64,000 bases of DNA from Schistocephalus solidus. Its lineage: Eukaryota; Platyhelminthes; Cestoda; Diphyllobothriidea; Diphyllobothriidae. Where the stretch lies: NCBI GenBank assembly GCA_017591395.1, contig WEDG01000322.1, positions 121,654 through 185,653 on the forward strand, given 5' to 3'. A program made the translations under genes and the position numbers. A model generated the notes under the pieces. It was not told where the DNA came from. It was given only the letters and a program-made list of their open reading frames with translations, and ran no database searches. Numbering within the stretch: position 1 is the first letter of the stretch; each line of letters opens with the position of its first letter. Positions 22,121 to 35,445 of the stretch are shown piece after piece.

Positions 22121-22207
22121 CTTGTGTCCGCCGGCATGTATAACGTTTAATATCTGACGCACAGTCATTTCTTCAATGGAAATTTTCTCACGTCCAATTG
22201 CTAATTT
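22121..22207 (-). CDS. Candidate 29-codon exon of an unidentified - strand gene
   Basis: Acceptor TTCTACTTTGCAG and donor AAG/GTAAGG bracket exactly 87 nt that is open in only one frame: KLAIGREKISIEEMTVRQ...IHAGGHK. The other two frames have stops. Splice sites and composition support a real exon, but no homologous family was recognised. It lies 122 nt upstream (in gene sense) of the candidate exon at 21861-21998. Confidence 0.4.
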
Positions 22208-23629
22208 CTGCAAAGTAGAATTATAATTTAAGCGGAAATAGATAAAATCAAGATTTAGTTTAAATCGCTAGATTTTTGGAGTGCAAAACCAGATGAGAAA
22301 GTTTTCCATGCACGTGCGTTTGACCGTTGTAGTCTGATAATTTCCATCGTATGCTCCACAGAAGCGTGGTGCAGGAACGGTTACTTACGCGTGAATTCGT
22401 TTTAAGTGATAGTAGACTTGCAATGCATCTATCGCACTCTTTTTTTCATACCCACCTGTACCCGTTCTCAAGACATTGTCAAGTAGACCAGAGGTGGGGT
22501 CGGACGTGGGTGCAGTATATCCCACCATTGTCATAAATGGGAACTGTGGATGGTGCAGTATGAGCCGAAACCTCCCCTCCTCATGGTTGGCATTTATTGT
22601 GGGAGCACATCTCTTATAAGGATAATGCCTTTCGTAGCCTAATTTGGCACCCGTGTTGGTCCACAGTATCTACTACGCAGCCCGTTAGGGGGCACAGAAG
22701 TTTTTCCATACAGTTAACAACATAATTCAAGTTACTTTGGATTAGTAGTACTCAAATGAGAAGTGAAAATCCAAATATCTCTAGTCGTTATTTCACGTCT
22801 GGCGTTAATTGATTGGCAACTACGGACGGAGGTGCTATGGCATGATAAGAGTTTTTGTTAATCGTCACTGTGCTTGTCGTAACCTTCAAATTCTCAAAAT
22901 GTCTGATCTTGAAAAAAAAACCTTGTTTATGGAAATCAACTTCTGTCACGGATTTCCTTTTTAGGTCATTGTGGAAATCTTTTCGTTTAGGTCCTCATTA
23001 GCACAAATCAACCGGTGAACAAATTTCATCCTCGTTTTAGGTCAAAATTGAACTGAACAATATTTATAAAATATTCACTGGTTATGGAGAAACCATTTAA
23101 ATGTCTTTAATATTTTCAGTATTTAACATTGTTATGTTTATTGAGAAGCACACATACCGAGGGAACAAAGTCAGAGTACATTTTGAGCGTTTGTGGCCTT
23201 GCAGTCTTCTTAAACGTCCCATTAAAGATTTGGCAGAGGACATCTTCGTTTACTTGAAGGCCTTTTGCATGAAGAGAAAGATAGTGGAAAGGAAAATATT
23301 CTGTATTACTGGTCGGGTTGGTTTACGCATTTTTTCGTGAATTACTGTATTAAGGACCTGCCATGGCCAAAGTATTCCATAAAAGGGTCACGTTAGATGA
23401 CCATTAAACTTATCACCATTTTTATCCGATAGAATTATCCTCAAGAAGACTGCATCTGAAATAAACTAAAATTTCGCACATAAAGCTAGCCATGAGTTGT
23501 GCTTAGTTTGACAAGGATAAGGGTAGTTTTGGTCATGAACTTGTTGAAAACTATTTTAAATGTAATGGAAATTATGAATTCGCATATTGGATATTTCTGT
23601 CGTTTTACTTTTAGCAGTCACAAACGTAC
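22208..23629. other. Non-coding stretch or introns of the weak - strand candidate
   Basis: No further exon with consistent phase was found. A more GC-rich block at about 22480-22690 may be a repeat of unknown class. The + frame at 23101-23340 has no recognised domain. Confidence 0.35.
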
Positions 23630-23650
23630 CGATCGTAACTCCAACTGAAG
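23630..23650 (-). CDS. Candidate 21-nt micro-exon
   Basis: On the - strand a strong acceptor (TTTTTATTTTTCTAG) is followed by 21 nt and then GTACGT. Joined to the signal-peptide exon at 23799-23844 it gives SSVGVTIG in frame. Symmetric micro-exons are typical of secreted micro-exon genes of parasitic flatworms, but two exons are too little to assign such a gene. Confidence 0.3.
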
Positions 23651-23798
23651 CTAGAAAAATAAAAAATTAGTAATTACTTTAATAAAATTAATAAAGCCCA
23701 ACGTTCGTGAACATGGACACAAAGGGCAAAGCAATCTGTATTAAAGTTTGTCAGATATTTTGATGAAGAGCTTGCCAAATATACTTTAATTGACTTAC

Positions 23799-23844
23799 AA
23801 ACGAAAATCAGAGCGACTGATGCTAGCATTTTCACTGTGAACAT
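23799..23844 (-). CDS. Candidate first coding exon with signal peptide
   Basis: The - strand ATG at 23844 starts MFTVKMLASVALIFV, followed by one base and a GTAAGT donor. A lysine near the start and then a hydrophobic run is what a signal peptide looks like. A second in-frame Met five codons downstream is an alternative start. Upstream frames also remain open, so the start choice is uncertain. Confidence 0.3.
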
Positions 23845-26055
23845 TTTTCGATAAAGGACTGGATTTGCGTTAGAGCCGCGTACACTACCAGTACGCATAG
23901 GTAACTGACGCCAAGAAGCGTGCGGTATTACTTAAATAAAAATAAGTTGATAGTAAATCGATTACAGTGATTGACACGGGTGGCAAAACAAGGTGTGATT
24001 GTGCTCTTATAATCACCCCTTCGTGATCACTTTTTCGCAAATCAAATGTCTGAAATATGACCTTGAATTTGAAAGGGTCCTGAATGGCTCAGTGGGAAAG
24101 GAAAAGGCAGTGAATGTTCTCGTGCCTGATGCCTAGGACTTGCAGTAGTTTAACAAAGCAGTTGGCGACACTTTCCTCCGCACATATAGGCAACTCCTGC
24201 GACAAGAGAACTTGAGGTTTATGAGCCTAGCTTTAACCTGGCTGGCCAACCCATCTCAAGAGCTCCCGAAATATTGCAAGAAACTATGAATGAAATCCTT
24301 TTTCAGCAAAATATTATTCCACGCATGCCTGCCTTCAATAGATCCTTTTACTGCCCTAACAACGATTGATAATCTATTTAATCGGGTAGAAATAGTCGAT
24401 CTTGTTCGCGTTTCTGAGCGCCGAGCATGTAACCGAATCAGGGTGAGGCGGCACATAATAATTATTATGGTAGCAAACGTACACTGCAGACTTACCAGTA
24501 TCTGTATGGATCATAGTAAGGAAGTATTAAACTAGCTTTTAATAGATCTCGTAACTTTTCTGTGACCTTAATACAGGCAGCCTGGGGAATATTTACACAA
24601 ATACAAAATAAAACTGGTTTTTTCCCCACTTATTGGAGTGCTTGAGCTGAAACCTTTGTTTTATTTAGTACGGGTTCTGTGGAATTTAACTGGATCCACA
24701 TGGTTATTTGCACGTAACCCACAACCTATACTTTTTAAATAATTTTAATTGATTGATATTTAATGAGCAGTCCAATTCCGAAAAAATATATTTCAATTGT
24801 GGCCGTGGTGCTGCAGCATTCCAACATAAGCGTAAACCAAAATGCGCGTTTGGCCAAATAAAGCATCTGAAAGGCAACCCCGCTTCTAAGGGACATCGAT
24901 TCCGCTTTTATACAGGTTTTCAAACTGGCCGGTATAAATTCTAAACCAAATCTGATCTAACTTGGAGCAAATTGGACAGACTAGAGCACCACCCGTTCAA
25001 TCACATGTTATTTAGGCTGATCAGTCTCTTCTAATCGTGGACTATATTTCTGTGTTGAACTTCAGCGAGTAATTACGATCGATAATGTAGTTCCAAGCTC
25101 AAAATGAAGCAATATAAGTTAAACGTTCAACTGCTAAGCCGCACAGTTAAAACAAAGGCAATGCCTGAAATGTCAGTTTATGATAACGAAACTAGCATCA
25201 ATTGGAGTACAGCGCGTAGCAGTTAATAAATGCCAACTTAAACAAATGTGGATAAGCGCAAGATTATGAAAGACGTAAAAATAGTGTAACCATAAAAAGT
25301 TGTGTATGAATAAAAATCTGACAAAGGGATACTCAAGGTACCCGTCACGAAGATTGAAGGCTAGCTTATAAGTGACATCGTAGGTAAATGCAATGTTAAA
25401 CACTTAAGTAATTAGGTTGGCGGGAAAGCGGACCCGACCGCCGCTTCGAGTGATGCGAATGTTGCTGGCATTGGAAGATTTAGTAGTAGGTGGTATGGGG
25501 AAATTCGGTCGAAGGTGAGCGTATAAAAGGTATAGGAGTAGGTTTCGAAATTGAAGCTGGGAATAAAAACGGAATGGCACAGCGTACGACTTCAGCACAG
25601 GTTTGTACTTGGAACAGGTCTGGCTGTTCCTTCTTGACAGCAACACTCATCCTATTGCCACAGTTCTACGGACATGCATCCTCAACGATAATTTTGTCCA
25701 ATTAACATTGATAGGCTTTTTGAGTCTGGGGGAGGACCGTAAGTCAAGATGTCGTATGTTAGACAACTAGGAAGTTGGAAAATTAAGATAGGCACGTTGA
25801 CTTAAACTGATACACTACGGACTTTTCGTATGAGCTGATTGTATGAAAAGATACTTTCTGAGAAATGTGGAAAGCTGAACATTAAAATCAATATATATTC
25901 AAAGAAACAGGTGGGAAGTCTCCTCACAGGTGCGTCCTGCTGCGTCAAAAATCTTTGAAAACTGCGGCCTTGGATGTTCGTTTGTATCCAGTCTGCGAGC
26001 ATGCGTCATCGACCAGTTTCTAGATAACGCTGACTTTCGGTTGATAGATGGGACA
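23845..26055. other. Intergenic stretch, no gene recognised
   Basis: Only short frames without recognisable domains. No repeat of the families described here was found. Confidence 0.45.
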
Positions 26056-26059
26056 TACC

Positions 26060-26215
26060 ACACTTTAACAATGATGGTAAATATAAGGGACACTAGAATT
26101 CCCATTTTGTCTCATTAACCGTCATCAATCACTCAAAACCCAACCCCAGGTGGTGCCAGCCCCAGACTTGAACACGCATTGTTCATCTACCTTGGAATTT
26201 AGCACATTACCATCC
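26060..26215 (-). mobile_element. Highly diverged SINE copy
   Basis: On the - strand the order CCTGGGG / GGGTTTTGAGTGATTGATGA / CGGTTAATGAGACAAAATGG / TAGTGTCCCTTAT follows the SINE body (GGGTATGACTGGCTGATGAC, GGCTAATAAGCCAGAAATGG, GGTCTCCCTTGT). A tRNA-like head remnant lies at about 26150-26215. Confidence 0.55.
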
Positions 26216-27540
26216 ATAAAACCGGGGTTTTCATTCTCGTATTCTACGAAGAGTAGTGGGTGTCCAGATTATAAACCAAGACGACAGGCATAAAGTGAGT
26301 CAGTGGAAAGTAAATATTACCTGCTGAAGGTAACGCAATGCGCAACACAGCGCAGATCTTACTAGGTCAATCCCCCATTGATATCACCGTATTCGGTTAG
26401 AAAATGTCAATTTCCAGCCTATTGATTCGGTTATTTGAATATATTTGCACTGCTCACATCATAGGCCAAAAACCCGACCTGTACTCAAAAAAAGAACAGC
26501 CAATAATACCTATTTCAGAACTCGAACTACATTTTGGGGAGCTGGGTTCGGACGAGGTGTCCGCTTATCGAACCTCCACCCACCGTTCATACAAGGGTCT
26601 ATGGGGCATTTATAGAAGATAGGCAACTCATGCAACAACAAAACTTAAATTTCGACTATTTTGGCATACGTAAAGAGGCTCTGTCCACAGTCAGTTCAGG
26701 CACCGTTATTTCCATGCCAATCAAAGTGACAGTGAATAAACAATGTCAGGTTATGCGACGGTTGATCGAATCGACCTCCGATTGCCAGGTGTCGATTATA
26801 TCGCTCACCATTTGCCTTCCACCCTGCCGACTATTTATGTTTTGTTTAACCTATTTCGATTAATTTTGTTGAGGCTCTGTGCGGTGACGTGTGACCGTAC
26901 AACTTTTCGCTTTAAGGCTAGAACGTGCTCATGCCTTGCGATCTTAGTCGTTCGTCGGTCATTCTGCAGTAGTTGGCCGGACAGTGAACTTAGGTGGCAC
27001 GGTAAACAACTTCTGACGCGGGTTCGGGGTTTGCTGCTCCTTTGGCCGCATCAGCAGGCACCGTTTAGTGATTGACGGACTGTGAGTGGTCCAAACATGC
27101 GCTTAGTGGGCTCAGACGTGTCACTCATGTAGAGCATGGTACGGCGTATTTAGGGCTTTTGTTTGTGCTCCCACTCGGTCTTTGTGTGCTTTCAATACAA
27201 GCATTTGTTAATGAAACCCCCCTTTATCCAGCAGAGAGTAACAGTTGCCATAGGGACTTTCGCTCTCACCGCTTCTCGGCCTGTGTGCACCTAGGTGTAT
27301 TGATGCGTAGGAAGAGCGCCCTAATGCAACTGCGTTTACGTAACAGGGGTGCATGCTGTTTTAGTGAAGAATTTTCTCGACGTCTGTCGATTTTCCAAAG
27401 AAACTTGACGCATCGATATCAAGGAAAGGCATTTACCGTCCTTTTCTTTCTATAATTGTAAATTTAATTTTGGGGAAAGTGGAGTTCAATTTACTTTGAA
27501 AGGCCTCTTTAGCGTCTTAACGCAGGATAACAAAGGTTTC
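26216..27540. other. Stretch without recognised gene; GC-richer island 26850-27360
   Basis: Frames at 26534-26863, 26743-27075 and 27072-27455 (+) are long for this AT-rich window, but they coincide with a locally GC-rich block and have no recognisable domain or splice structure. Confidence 0.4.
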
Positions 27541-28315
27541 ACCCACGTAATTTATTCATTAGTTGTTTTGTGGGTTTGAATGACTCTGGTTTTCAGGTCC
27601 TGTAGGATGATTTCCGCGAGAGAGCCGGAGATAGGGGAGCACACTGGGGTTCATTGGAATTGCTCATAGACCTGGCCGTTTAATGCAAAGTACGTGGTTT
27701 AATATTAGTCGAGCAACTACAGCACGTGCTTCCTTTTAAATGGTTTTCCTTCATCATACCCTTGCTCCAGTAGGTTGCTGATGACGCTAGTGGCTTACTC
27801 TTTAGAGGTGGATGTGAAGAGGGCGACGATGTCAAAAGATGCTATTATTTCATCGGGGGCTATTTTGACGCCTCTGAGTTTTTTCAGTAGTGTGCTAAGG
27901 ATAAACTGTGTATTTTGGAGCCATACGTCAGCTTCTTCAAACGTTTAGCATGCCCGTTTGTAGGCACGCCTTTCACTGCCGGGATTGGCAGCAAGGAAAC
28001 GTTTGGTTTGTTGAGTTTTGGCAGATCATAGACGCATACTGCAGCAGCATCCTGTGGTTTCATCTGTCGCCAATCATTTTCAGACATTGCCTGCTGGTTC
28101 CTCGTTAGATTTAGGCTGCTGTTGTTTTTGTCCATGAGTGTTTTCATGGATTCAGACTTGACAAATCTGTAGGCCTGACTATCAGTCCGTATTTCAGCTG
28201 CTTTTCAGATGAAAGCCGATTTGTTCAAGATCACAGTGGCCTATCCTTTCTCGGCTTGAATAGTCTAAATCTTATAGTCTTTCTTTAATTCCTGAAGTGT
28301 GAAAAAAGGAACAGA
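27540..28315 (-). pseudogene. Penelope-like reverse transcriptase relic
   Basis: On the - strand, in order and with several frameshifts and stops: an AEKG.ATVILNKSAF block (N-terminal DKG-x-ATV motif of Penelope RTs); VYDLPKLNKPNV (the LPKxHK motif); APDEIIASFDIVALFT (motif A, with FD before the catalytic position); and YEQFQ.TPVCSPISGSLAEIIL (motif 4). The YVDD and GIY-YIG regions are absent. It differs from the element at 11029, and no terminal repeats were found. Confidence 0.8.
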
Positions 28316-31045
28316 TCGGTCAATTACCGGAAAATTTGGATATTATTCTGATACTAACAACGCAATAAGCTGTGGATTATCCATTATGGGTCACATGGAT
28401 TGACATTGGCTTAACAAAATATTTTGAATGTTGAAACCCCTAGCACCAGGCAGCATTTTTCAAAATATGTGGCCATTTTATTACCTTATTTTCGTGAGTC
28501 ATGTGGTTAATGAGGCCAAGCAGTGTAAAAGCCAAGAGTCGTGTAACTAAAAACGGATTGTTCTCCGTCTATTTGATTGACAGAGAAACAATTATGTCTG
28601 CATTGACTGTGGACAATGCCTCCTGGTACGTACTTAAATCATTTAAATTTACTTTTTCCCGTAAATGCCTCCTAGAACCTTGCCCGAGCTCCGGGCGAAG
28701 GTCTACATAAGCGGACAACTGGTCCTAGACCGCTTTTCAAAATGTAATTCATGTTTTGTAATAGGCCTGATTGACTGTCCTCCTTTTTGAGTACAGGTCA
28801 GATTTTCGGTATAATTTGTAGGCAACATGAGTGAAAATGAATCCGAACAAAGTGGCTTTACGTAGTTTTTAGGTAAACAGAATGATTTCGAGTTAAATAT
28901 GTGAACATACCGATCAAAATCTAGGAATATTCTGGGCTGCAGCATGGTAAGTGCTCCTCAGTCATCTTTACTCCGGCTTGAATAAAATACGTGCAGAAAC
29001 CTTGCCTGGATTAGAGGAAGGAACTGCCCTTGTGTATACGCTTATTTTATTTCAATATTTATATTTTTCAATGAATTCATGTGACTCTTAAAGCGGCAAT
29101 TTTCTATTTATCAATAAAATATCTCTCCAGTTGTACAGGTTACGAATTCAGTTGATTAACATAAAGCACATTATTGTAAAACGCGTAAGAGGCATTCCTA
29201 GTGTGTCATTATTTCCGAAGTAAATTCACTGTCAGTCACCATAAAAGATTCAAATTCTTGTTAACAAACGAAATCTATTTTACAGTGTGGAAGCAATGCT
29301 ATGATTTGGACCGCCTATGACCTGGGTTTCATATTGATTTTACCTCTGTCTTCTGGACGTGGCCTCATCGGCCAGGAGTGATTCGATCTTTGAAAACTAA
29401 AAACAAGGGCGACGCCCGTTACCCTCAAAATATACAATATAATATATACAATAACATGAGAACATTGCACATCTGACATTCGGGAGGGGTCAGAGCCGGA
29501 ACTTAGTCCACTGTCTCACCAACTGCAAAAGGAGCATATGTTTTCCGGAAACGCTGAAAACTGAACGCGCCTTTTTTCTGAAACTGCGGGAAAACGTTTA
29601 CTTCCATAAGTATATCATTGGTGGAAAAAGCAAGTGTTATTCTCCACATTGACGATTAAGGAGAACTCGGTCAGTTGCCTTCTAGAATTTCGCCTGCACT
29701 CTGCTTTGCATGCACGGACCCACCTGCTAAGATATGACTTGCTTTCTCACAAACTCCACTTCTGCACCTTAATTGTTAAGATATGCAGCCTAGTCAGACT
29801 TTGTTAGTGTGGATCTAGAACTTGAGACATGTTATATTGGTCGAATGGTTAGGCAGTTATCTAAGTGGATGCGAGAGCACCGTCGTTCGTTGCTTAATCA
29901 AGGCACAGAAAATTCTATTTAGCTCACTTGCAGCCTTCTCTGTCAGCATCAATTACTAGTTAGATGTCAGCTTAGCATTCTGAGTCATCCATGACGTCCT
30001 CCCAAATCACTGTGAGTTTATGCGCTGGTGGATACGTGCGACTGGAGAGGCAATAACCATACGTCTAACTAACTCAACCGTTTGATTTGCAGAAGAGGCT
30101 AATTCAAGCTTCCAGGACTCCCTGGTCCAAGTCAAGTGCTAAGTGTTCGTACTTGCATTCTTCCTCGTCGCTTGATGGCAAAAAAATGGTTATTGCTCAC
30201 TTGACGCTCTTTCCACTAATCATTGGAGGCATTGGAATATTTCTTATGTTTATTTAACATTTTGTATAGTATCGATCAGCATAATTCGTTAAACGTACAA
30301 GTTTGGAGATTTATTTCGTATACAGCTAGCTGCGACTTCAAAGGTTATGTGAAAGATTTGCAAAAACTACGTCTTCAGCCTGACCGATGCGTATGCATAC
30401 GTTTTTCCAGCCTATAATTAACTTTTTTGCTCAGTTTGAATTCAAAAGGATTTGAATTGTCTGAGTTTCACACTTACAGGCCTTCGTTCCCGTTCAAGGC
30501 TCAGATAATTCACCATTCACGTCGATTGTATTTTCATTCTTAAAAAGGAACTTAAATCACAGTTAATTTCCAAAGTTCCTCGAAATTTCGTGACAAGCCG
30601 AATGCGATCATTCCGGAAATATGATTGGACTGATAGGCGACTGTCACTTAAGTCACGTTGGGAACCTTAGCCTTCTATACAGAGTGGATGTCATCTTTAG
30701 GATGAGATTACTGTTTCGGTTTGAACCTTTTACTCGATGTATGACCTGGTAGGTTGTTTTATTTTCTCAGAAATCAATGGGTCACTCGGAGTAAATAAGT
30801 CTATTTGACGGTTTATAGGCATAGGCTGAAAGTTGATATGAATAATTGGGCTGGCTTATATCAGCCATAACGAAATAACGGCGTTATATTGGTTAAACTG
30901 CCAACAGGCATCCAGCAGCATTTATAGGGGTTAACGTGATGCACCATATGCATATATTGATAGCTATTACCCGTGCTGGCAATATGGTGTATGGCGTAAT
31001 CCCTATAACGATCAAATTATTCCAGCACATGATAGTCTATTTATC
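28316..31045. other. Intergenic stretch, no gene recognised
   Basis: No coding, RNA or repeat feature could be supported. Small frames (28501-28710 and 30223-30417) have no recognisable domain. Confidence 0.45.
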
Positions 31046-31049
31046 CATG

Positions 31050-31730
31050 ACCTGTAAGCCTGTCTTAAAAAATTCAAACGCTTACATAGTTTTCATCAGA
31101 AAAGGTTACTCCTCCGTCTTGGCTCCTACATTTTTCCCCTTCAAAAAAAACAGCAATTAAAATTGGATGCCTTCGGCAGCCGACCTCTACTACTAGACTT
31201 CCTCGGCTTTTACTTACCAAACCGCTATCAAAAAATTTGAGGTCGGTAATCGCTCCTTGACGCCTCTTTTGAGCTCGACTGGTGTGCCTCAAGGCGTGGT
31301 TCTGGGTCCGCTACACTTACCTCCTTACATCAACAATATTTAGACAGAAATCAGAACTTCACAAATTTTCGTTTATGCCGATTATCTCCAGTGTGTTGAT
31401 TCATAGTCTAAGGACACAGTAAACATTTCTGTTGATAAAATTGCCTCCAATCTGCTCACCCTGTCAAAATGCATTTTCATATGCTTTGGTCCTGTCAAGC
31501 TTCCTGAACCCATAATCATTCAAAATAACGCAGTCTTTGCAATAAAGGACCCTGGCCAATGTTTTACCAATAAGCCTACTTTATCACCTCACGCAGATCG
31601 CATTTCTGCAAAGGCGTCGCTGTTGCATGGGTTCCTTTAACATAGTTCTTTTCTTTCAAAAAGGAAGCTAAAGACTCGAATATTGCTGTCCGTTCTTTGA
31701 TTTAATGAATGCCAGCGATCGCGGTTAATT
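31050..31730 (+). pseudogene. LINE reverse transcriptase fragment (CR1/Jockey-like)
   Basis: Across frames the + strand gives SSTGVPQGVVLGPL, PPYINNI, FVYADYLQCVDS (the YADD box, decayed), then LLTLSKCIFICFGP and SPHADRISAKA. These are the palm and thumb motifs of a LINE RT. Stops and frameshifts are frequent. The sequence resembles the - strand LINE at 33390-35445 (which reads FIYAEDLKCVD), so both derive from one family. Confidence 0.75.
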
Positions 31731-33385
31731 TGAAAATGTTAAGAGAATTTTTCCTTGAAGATTCTTCCTTTCTAGTCGATTCAGTATTTCTTCAACTATG
31801 AGATCTCAAGTAGCAAACCTTAAGATTGTATTATTAGGAGACTCGAAGCTGGCCTTTGCTTTCTGTTTCGCATTAATTCTAGCCGTAATCTTTCCACATA
31901 TTGTCCCCTCACCACAGTTGATCAGTCAAACGTCATGCCTAATTCCTCCAACGTTATTCCGCCGCATCTTTACGCTACGCCTAAGCGCTTGCTCTTTTTG
32001 CACCCAAATATGCCTTTTTTTGAATAAGCCCAAAATATCCGCATGCAAAGTAAGATTTCACAAGGAACGTAACTTCAGAAACCATATAGTCATTGTTGTT
32101 TGTTTAATTCACGAACGTTCAAATTCAACACTTTCATAAGCGTCTTCCTGTTATTTTTTGGGCAATGGTGCATGCCTTACCTATTCAAATTCAGCTTCAC
32201 AATTAGAAAGATAGATAGATGTTTTATTTGAGCATTCTGAAGGGCACTGTCATTGGAAAATTTTATATTAAAAATAGTGTGAAATCGTGTACAGTTAAGT
32301 TATGAATAGTTTGTCAGTTTTGTTTTGCGATTTAAAATGACACATAGCTGTTTGGTCAGGAAAATTGGTAAAAGAGCAGACAGGGAAAATCTCTTTGGGC
32401 ATTTTGATGGAAAAGGCATATGTTTAATGGGAGTTTGTGAGCTTAAAAAAGGAAAAAAACTGTCGCACCCGGGAGAGTAACATACGCGTGAGGTAGGACC
32501 GACATGCTGGCAAGAGCGTATGAGGGTTGCAAAACGCTCCTCATCGTGGGAATAATCATATAACGACAAGAGCTACTTTTCCCGCCACAGGTGTGATCAC
32601 AATGTGCATCAACTAGCTTTAAGCTTTACCGTCAAGGATGCTAGGCAGGGCAAACCTTCACAGGCAGCATATGTAGGCTTAGGGTCGAACAAGGAAAAGA
32701 CCGCAGAGATCTTTGAAGGTCATGTTAGAATTGCCAGTGAAGTGACCATGATAACATCATTAGTGATTTCTCAGACCATGACCGAGGAACCCGAAACGAT
32801 CGTCAACAGTCTGTATAGGGTGAAAACTGGGGAGAAGGATGGGTCGCAATCACCATCACCAAAAGGCATAGCAAATGCAATGGCGGACTTAGTCGTAGCC
32901 GTTTGCAAAGGGTCAAGAAAGAGGAGAACCGTGAGGACTAAGGGAACTATTTGAGTAGTCACTATTTCCAAATGATTGTTGAAATCGAGAGGGGATGAAA
33001 ACCGGCTGCGAAGATCGTCTTTTATAAAAATATAGGTTCAGGAAAAACAATACTGATCCAAGCGGGTTTATGAATCCGCATGGTTGGTCGCTTCTGAGTG
33101 TAGTACGAAAGGATAATGTGAGCTCCGGTAATTGACTAAGAAGAAATCCACACAATGCGCTCAGGGGTGCTAGTTGGCATGAGAATCGATGGTGAAGCTG
33201 AGCCCTGCACAGCTCAGTATTCAGAATGTAATTTTTATTATGCATATCGGCAAACAAAACGGACGTGCTTTAAAATGAATACGCAATATGACACATTTTT
33301 TGGAAATCATTTTACGGAGGCATGTGCTATGAAGATATCATAGTTCATGGGGAAAACGATACATGGAGGACATGAGTTGGAGACG
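31731..33385. other. Stretch without recognised gene
   Basis: The + frame 32604-32954 (116 codons) is the longest here but has no recognisable domain and no convincing splice sites. It may be a chance frame or part of an unknown repeat next to the LINE 3' end. Confidence 0.4.
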
Positions 33386-33389
33386 GACT

Positions 33390-35445
33390 TCTAAATTTCC
33401 GATGGTCCATTCTCAGGATCATGGAGAAAGCTGCTTGGGAAGGAAGAGGAAAATAAAAAGGTTAATTGAATCAATGTTAAAATAAATGTGCAGTCTTTGC
33501 TTAAATTAGATAGGGTAGTTGATAACCTTATATCGATTGGCAGGTTATTTCAAAGAAAGAAATACCTGGAAGCAAAGAAAAGACAGCGTTTAGATGAAGA
33601 GGATATAGTTGGAGGTATAATTAGTGAATAACGTAGGTTGTATGGAGGACTAACTGGAGTAAGGGCTGGAATTTGGGGAATATTATAACTATTATTAAGA
33701 CGGAAAAGGAGGCAGAAGCCAGTTTCCAGTTTTCCAAATCCATTGACATTTTAGGTTAGATAGCTGGCACATTTTTATGAGTAGGAGGTGGTTAAACGTG
33801 CCAGAGGTAGGTGTTTCGGAGTAAAATATCTTTGAAACTTTTCAATTTTTGAACGGTCAGACTGTCATTAAACCAAAAAATGGGCAATAATGTTCAAGAT
33901 TGGGAAGGACGAATATTCGATAAAGTCTTAATTTAATTTCAGGAAGATAGAAATTAAAAGATATAAAGCTACAAATCTGGGCAGCTTTGGCCGTTATTCT
34001 ATCGACATGAGGCGACAGATCTTATTTATTAGTGTAGCTTAAACCTCAGTCCTTGATTCTTGAACATTCAGTCAAAGGGGTGCCTTGAAAAATAACTGGT
34101 TGTGTTAATCTGTCAAGACCGAAGCACATACAACTACACTTAAAAGGTTAAAATTCCATATGGAACGTTTAGCTCCGCGCGGAAAGAGAATACAATTTTG
34201 CATGGATTTCTTGTAAGCATCGTTGGGCCGAAGATTTAGAGAAGAAATCTACGCATTTAAGATCTTCCGCGTAAATAAAAGCTTTAGACTGTTTAACTGC
34301 TGATGAAATATCATTACTTTTAATCAAAAAAAGATGACCTAGCAAGGTGCCTTGAAGGACAACGTTTACAATAGGGGTCTCAGCTGAAAATGAGGACCCC
34401 ACAACTACAATTTCTTAACGATTAGTTAGATATGACGTAATTAAATCGGTAAAGGGGACAACGAAGTCCTAGAGCTTCTAACTTAACTATGAGTCTCCTA
34501 CGAGGCCCTTTATCGAAAGACCTTGCTAAGATCAAAATAGATAAGGACCACATAAAGAAGATATATTTATAGATTTAGAAAAGACAGTTAGCTTTTTCAC
34601 AAGGTAGGAAGCCATGTTGCGAAGTGCTAAGAAGTTGATTGGTTATACAGAAATCTGTAATTTTATGGAAATACGTTTTTCAAAGAGCTAAGCAAGAGAA
34701 GGTGTTTTATGAACACTGCGATAATTGTGAAACATCCGAGCGTTAGCCAGATTTAAATACTGAAATAATAATCGAGCTTTTTTAATAATCAGGAAAGAAA
34801 CCATTCTCGAGAAAAACTGAGAGTACTTTGCTCAGAAGGGGCAAAATCACTTAGCTATTAAATAAAGGAATATGGGATGTTGTCAGTTCCAACTGAGTGT
34901 GATTGATTAAGTTGATTTATCTGTTTCTGAATATTTGTAGGTAAGAAACCAATGTTAGTGAGCAACTCAGGTGGTGCCAGGTGAATCAAAGGAATGGGAT
35001 CGGTTTCACGGGTAAAATGCTTGACAAAGAATGAATTTAGCAATATTGCTTCGTCCAAATCCCTCTGTCATGAAATTATTATTGCAATCAAGTAAGAGCA
35101 AAATGACATTTTGAGATTTGGCGTAAGGACGGGGGCGTAACACTTGAGCAGCAGATCTGGAAGTATTATCATCGCTAATTGCTCGAGACTCCCTTTGCCT
35201 ATTTCGCGCAATCCTCATTTTTTAAGCTTATTAAATATTTGTGCAAACCTTATGTGGACGGATAACGAACTTTTGGACGGATCCTTAAGCTGTTTTTGTA
35301 ATATTTTAAGTCGATTTCGTAGAAAGTGTGGGACCATGGAAGAGACAGCATTTGATATAAAGTTTGGTAGTGGAATGAAATCAAGGCCTTCTGTTAGGCC
35401 CTGCAATGTATCGTGGAAAAAAATAAGATCATTATTTGATAAAAT
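33390..35445 (-). pseudogene. Decayed CR1/Jockey-like LINE, EN-RT linker to 3' end
   Basis: In gene sense: a linker region (VHIRFAQIFNKLKK...RNRQRESRAI); RT N-terminal text LENGFLPDY and STSQHGFLPCEKA; LIYFDLSKVF (motif A); a GTLLGHLFLIKSNDISSA block (motif B); FIYAEDLKCVD (YADD box); and SPHVDRITAKAAQICSF thumb text. Many stops and frameshifts. The 3' part (33400-34160) is similar to 61250-62050, a second copy of the same family. It abuts a Gypsy fragment at about 35445. Confidence 0.8.

Noticed and set aside
27270..27282. 13-nt match to the start of U2 snRNA (CGCTTCTCGGCCT)
   Set aside because: The match stops after 13 nt; the branch-site recognition region and Sm site of U2 do not follow. 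Probably chance.
32604..32954. 116-codon + strand frame as a gene
   Set aside because: No recognisable domain, no splice sites of quality, and overlapping frames on the other strand. It may be an unknown repeat or chance.
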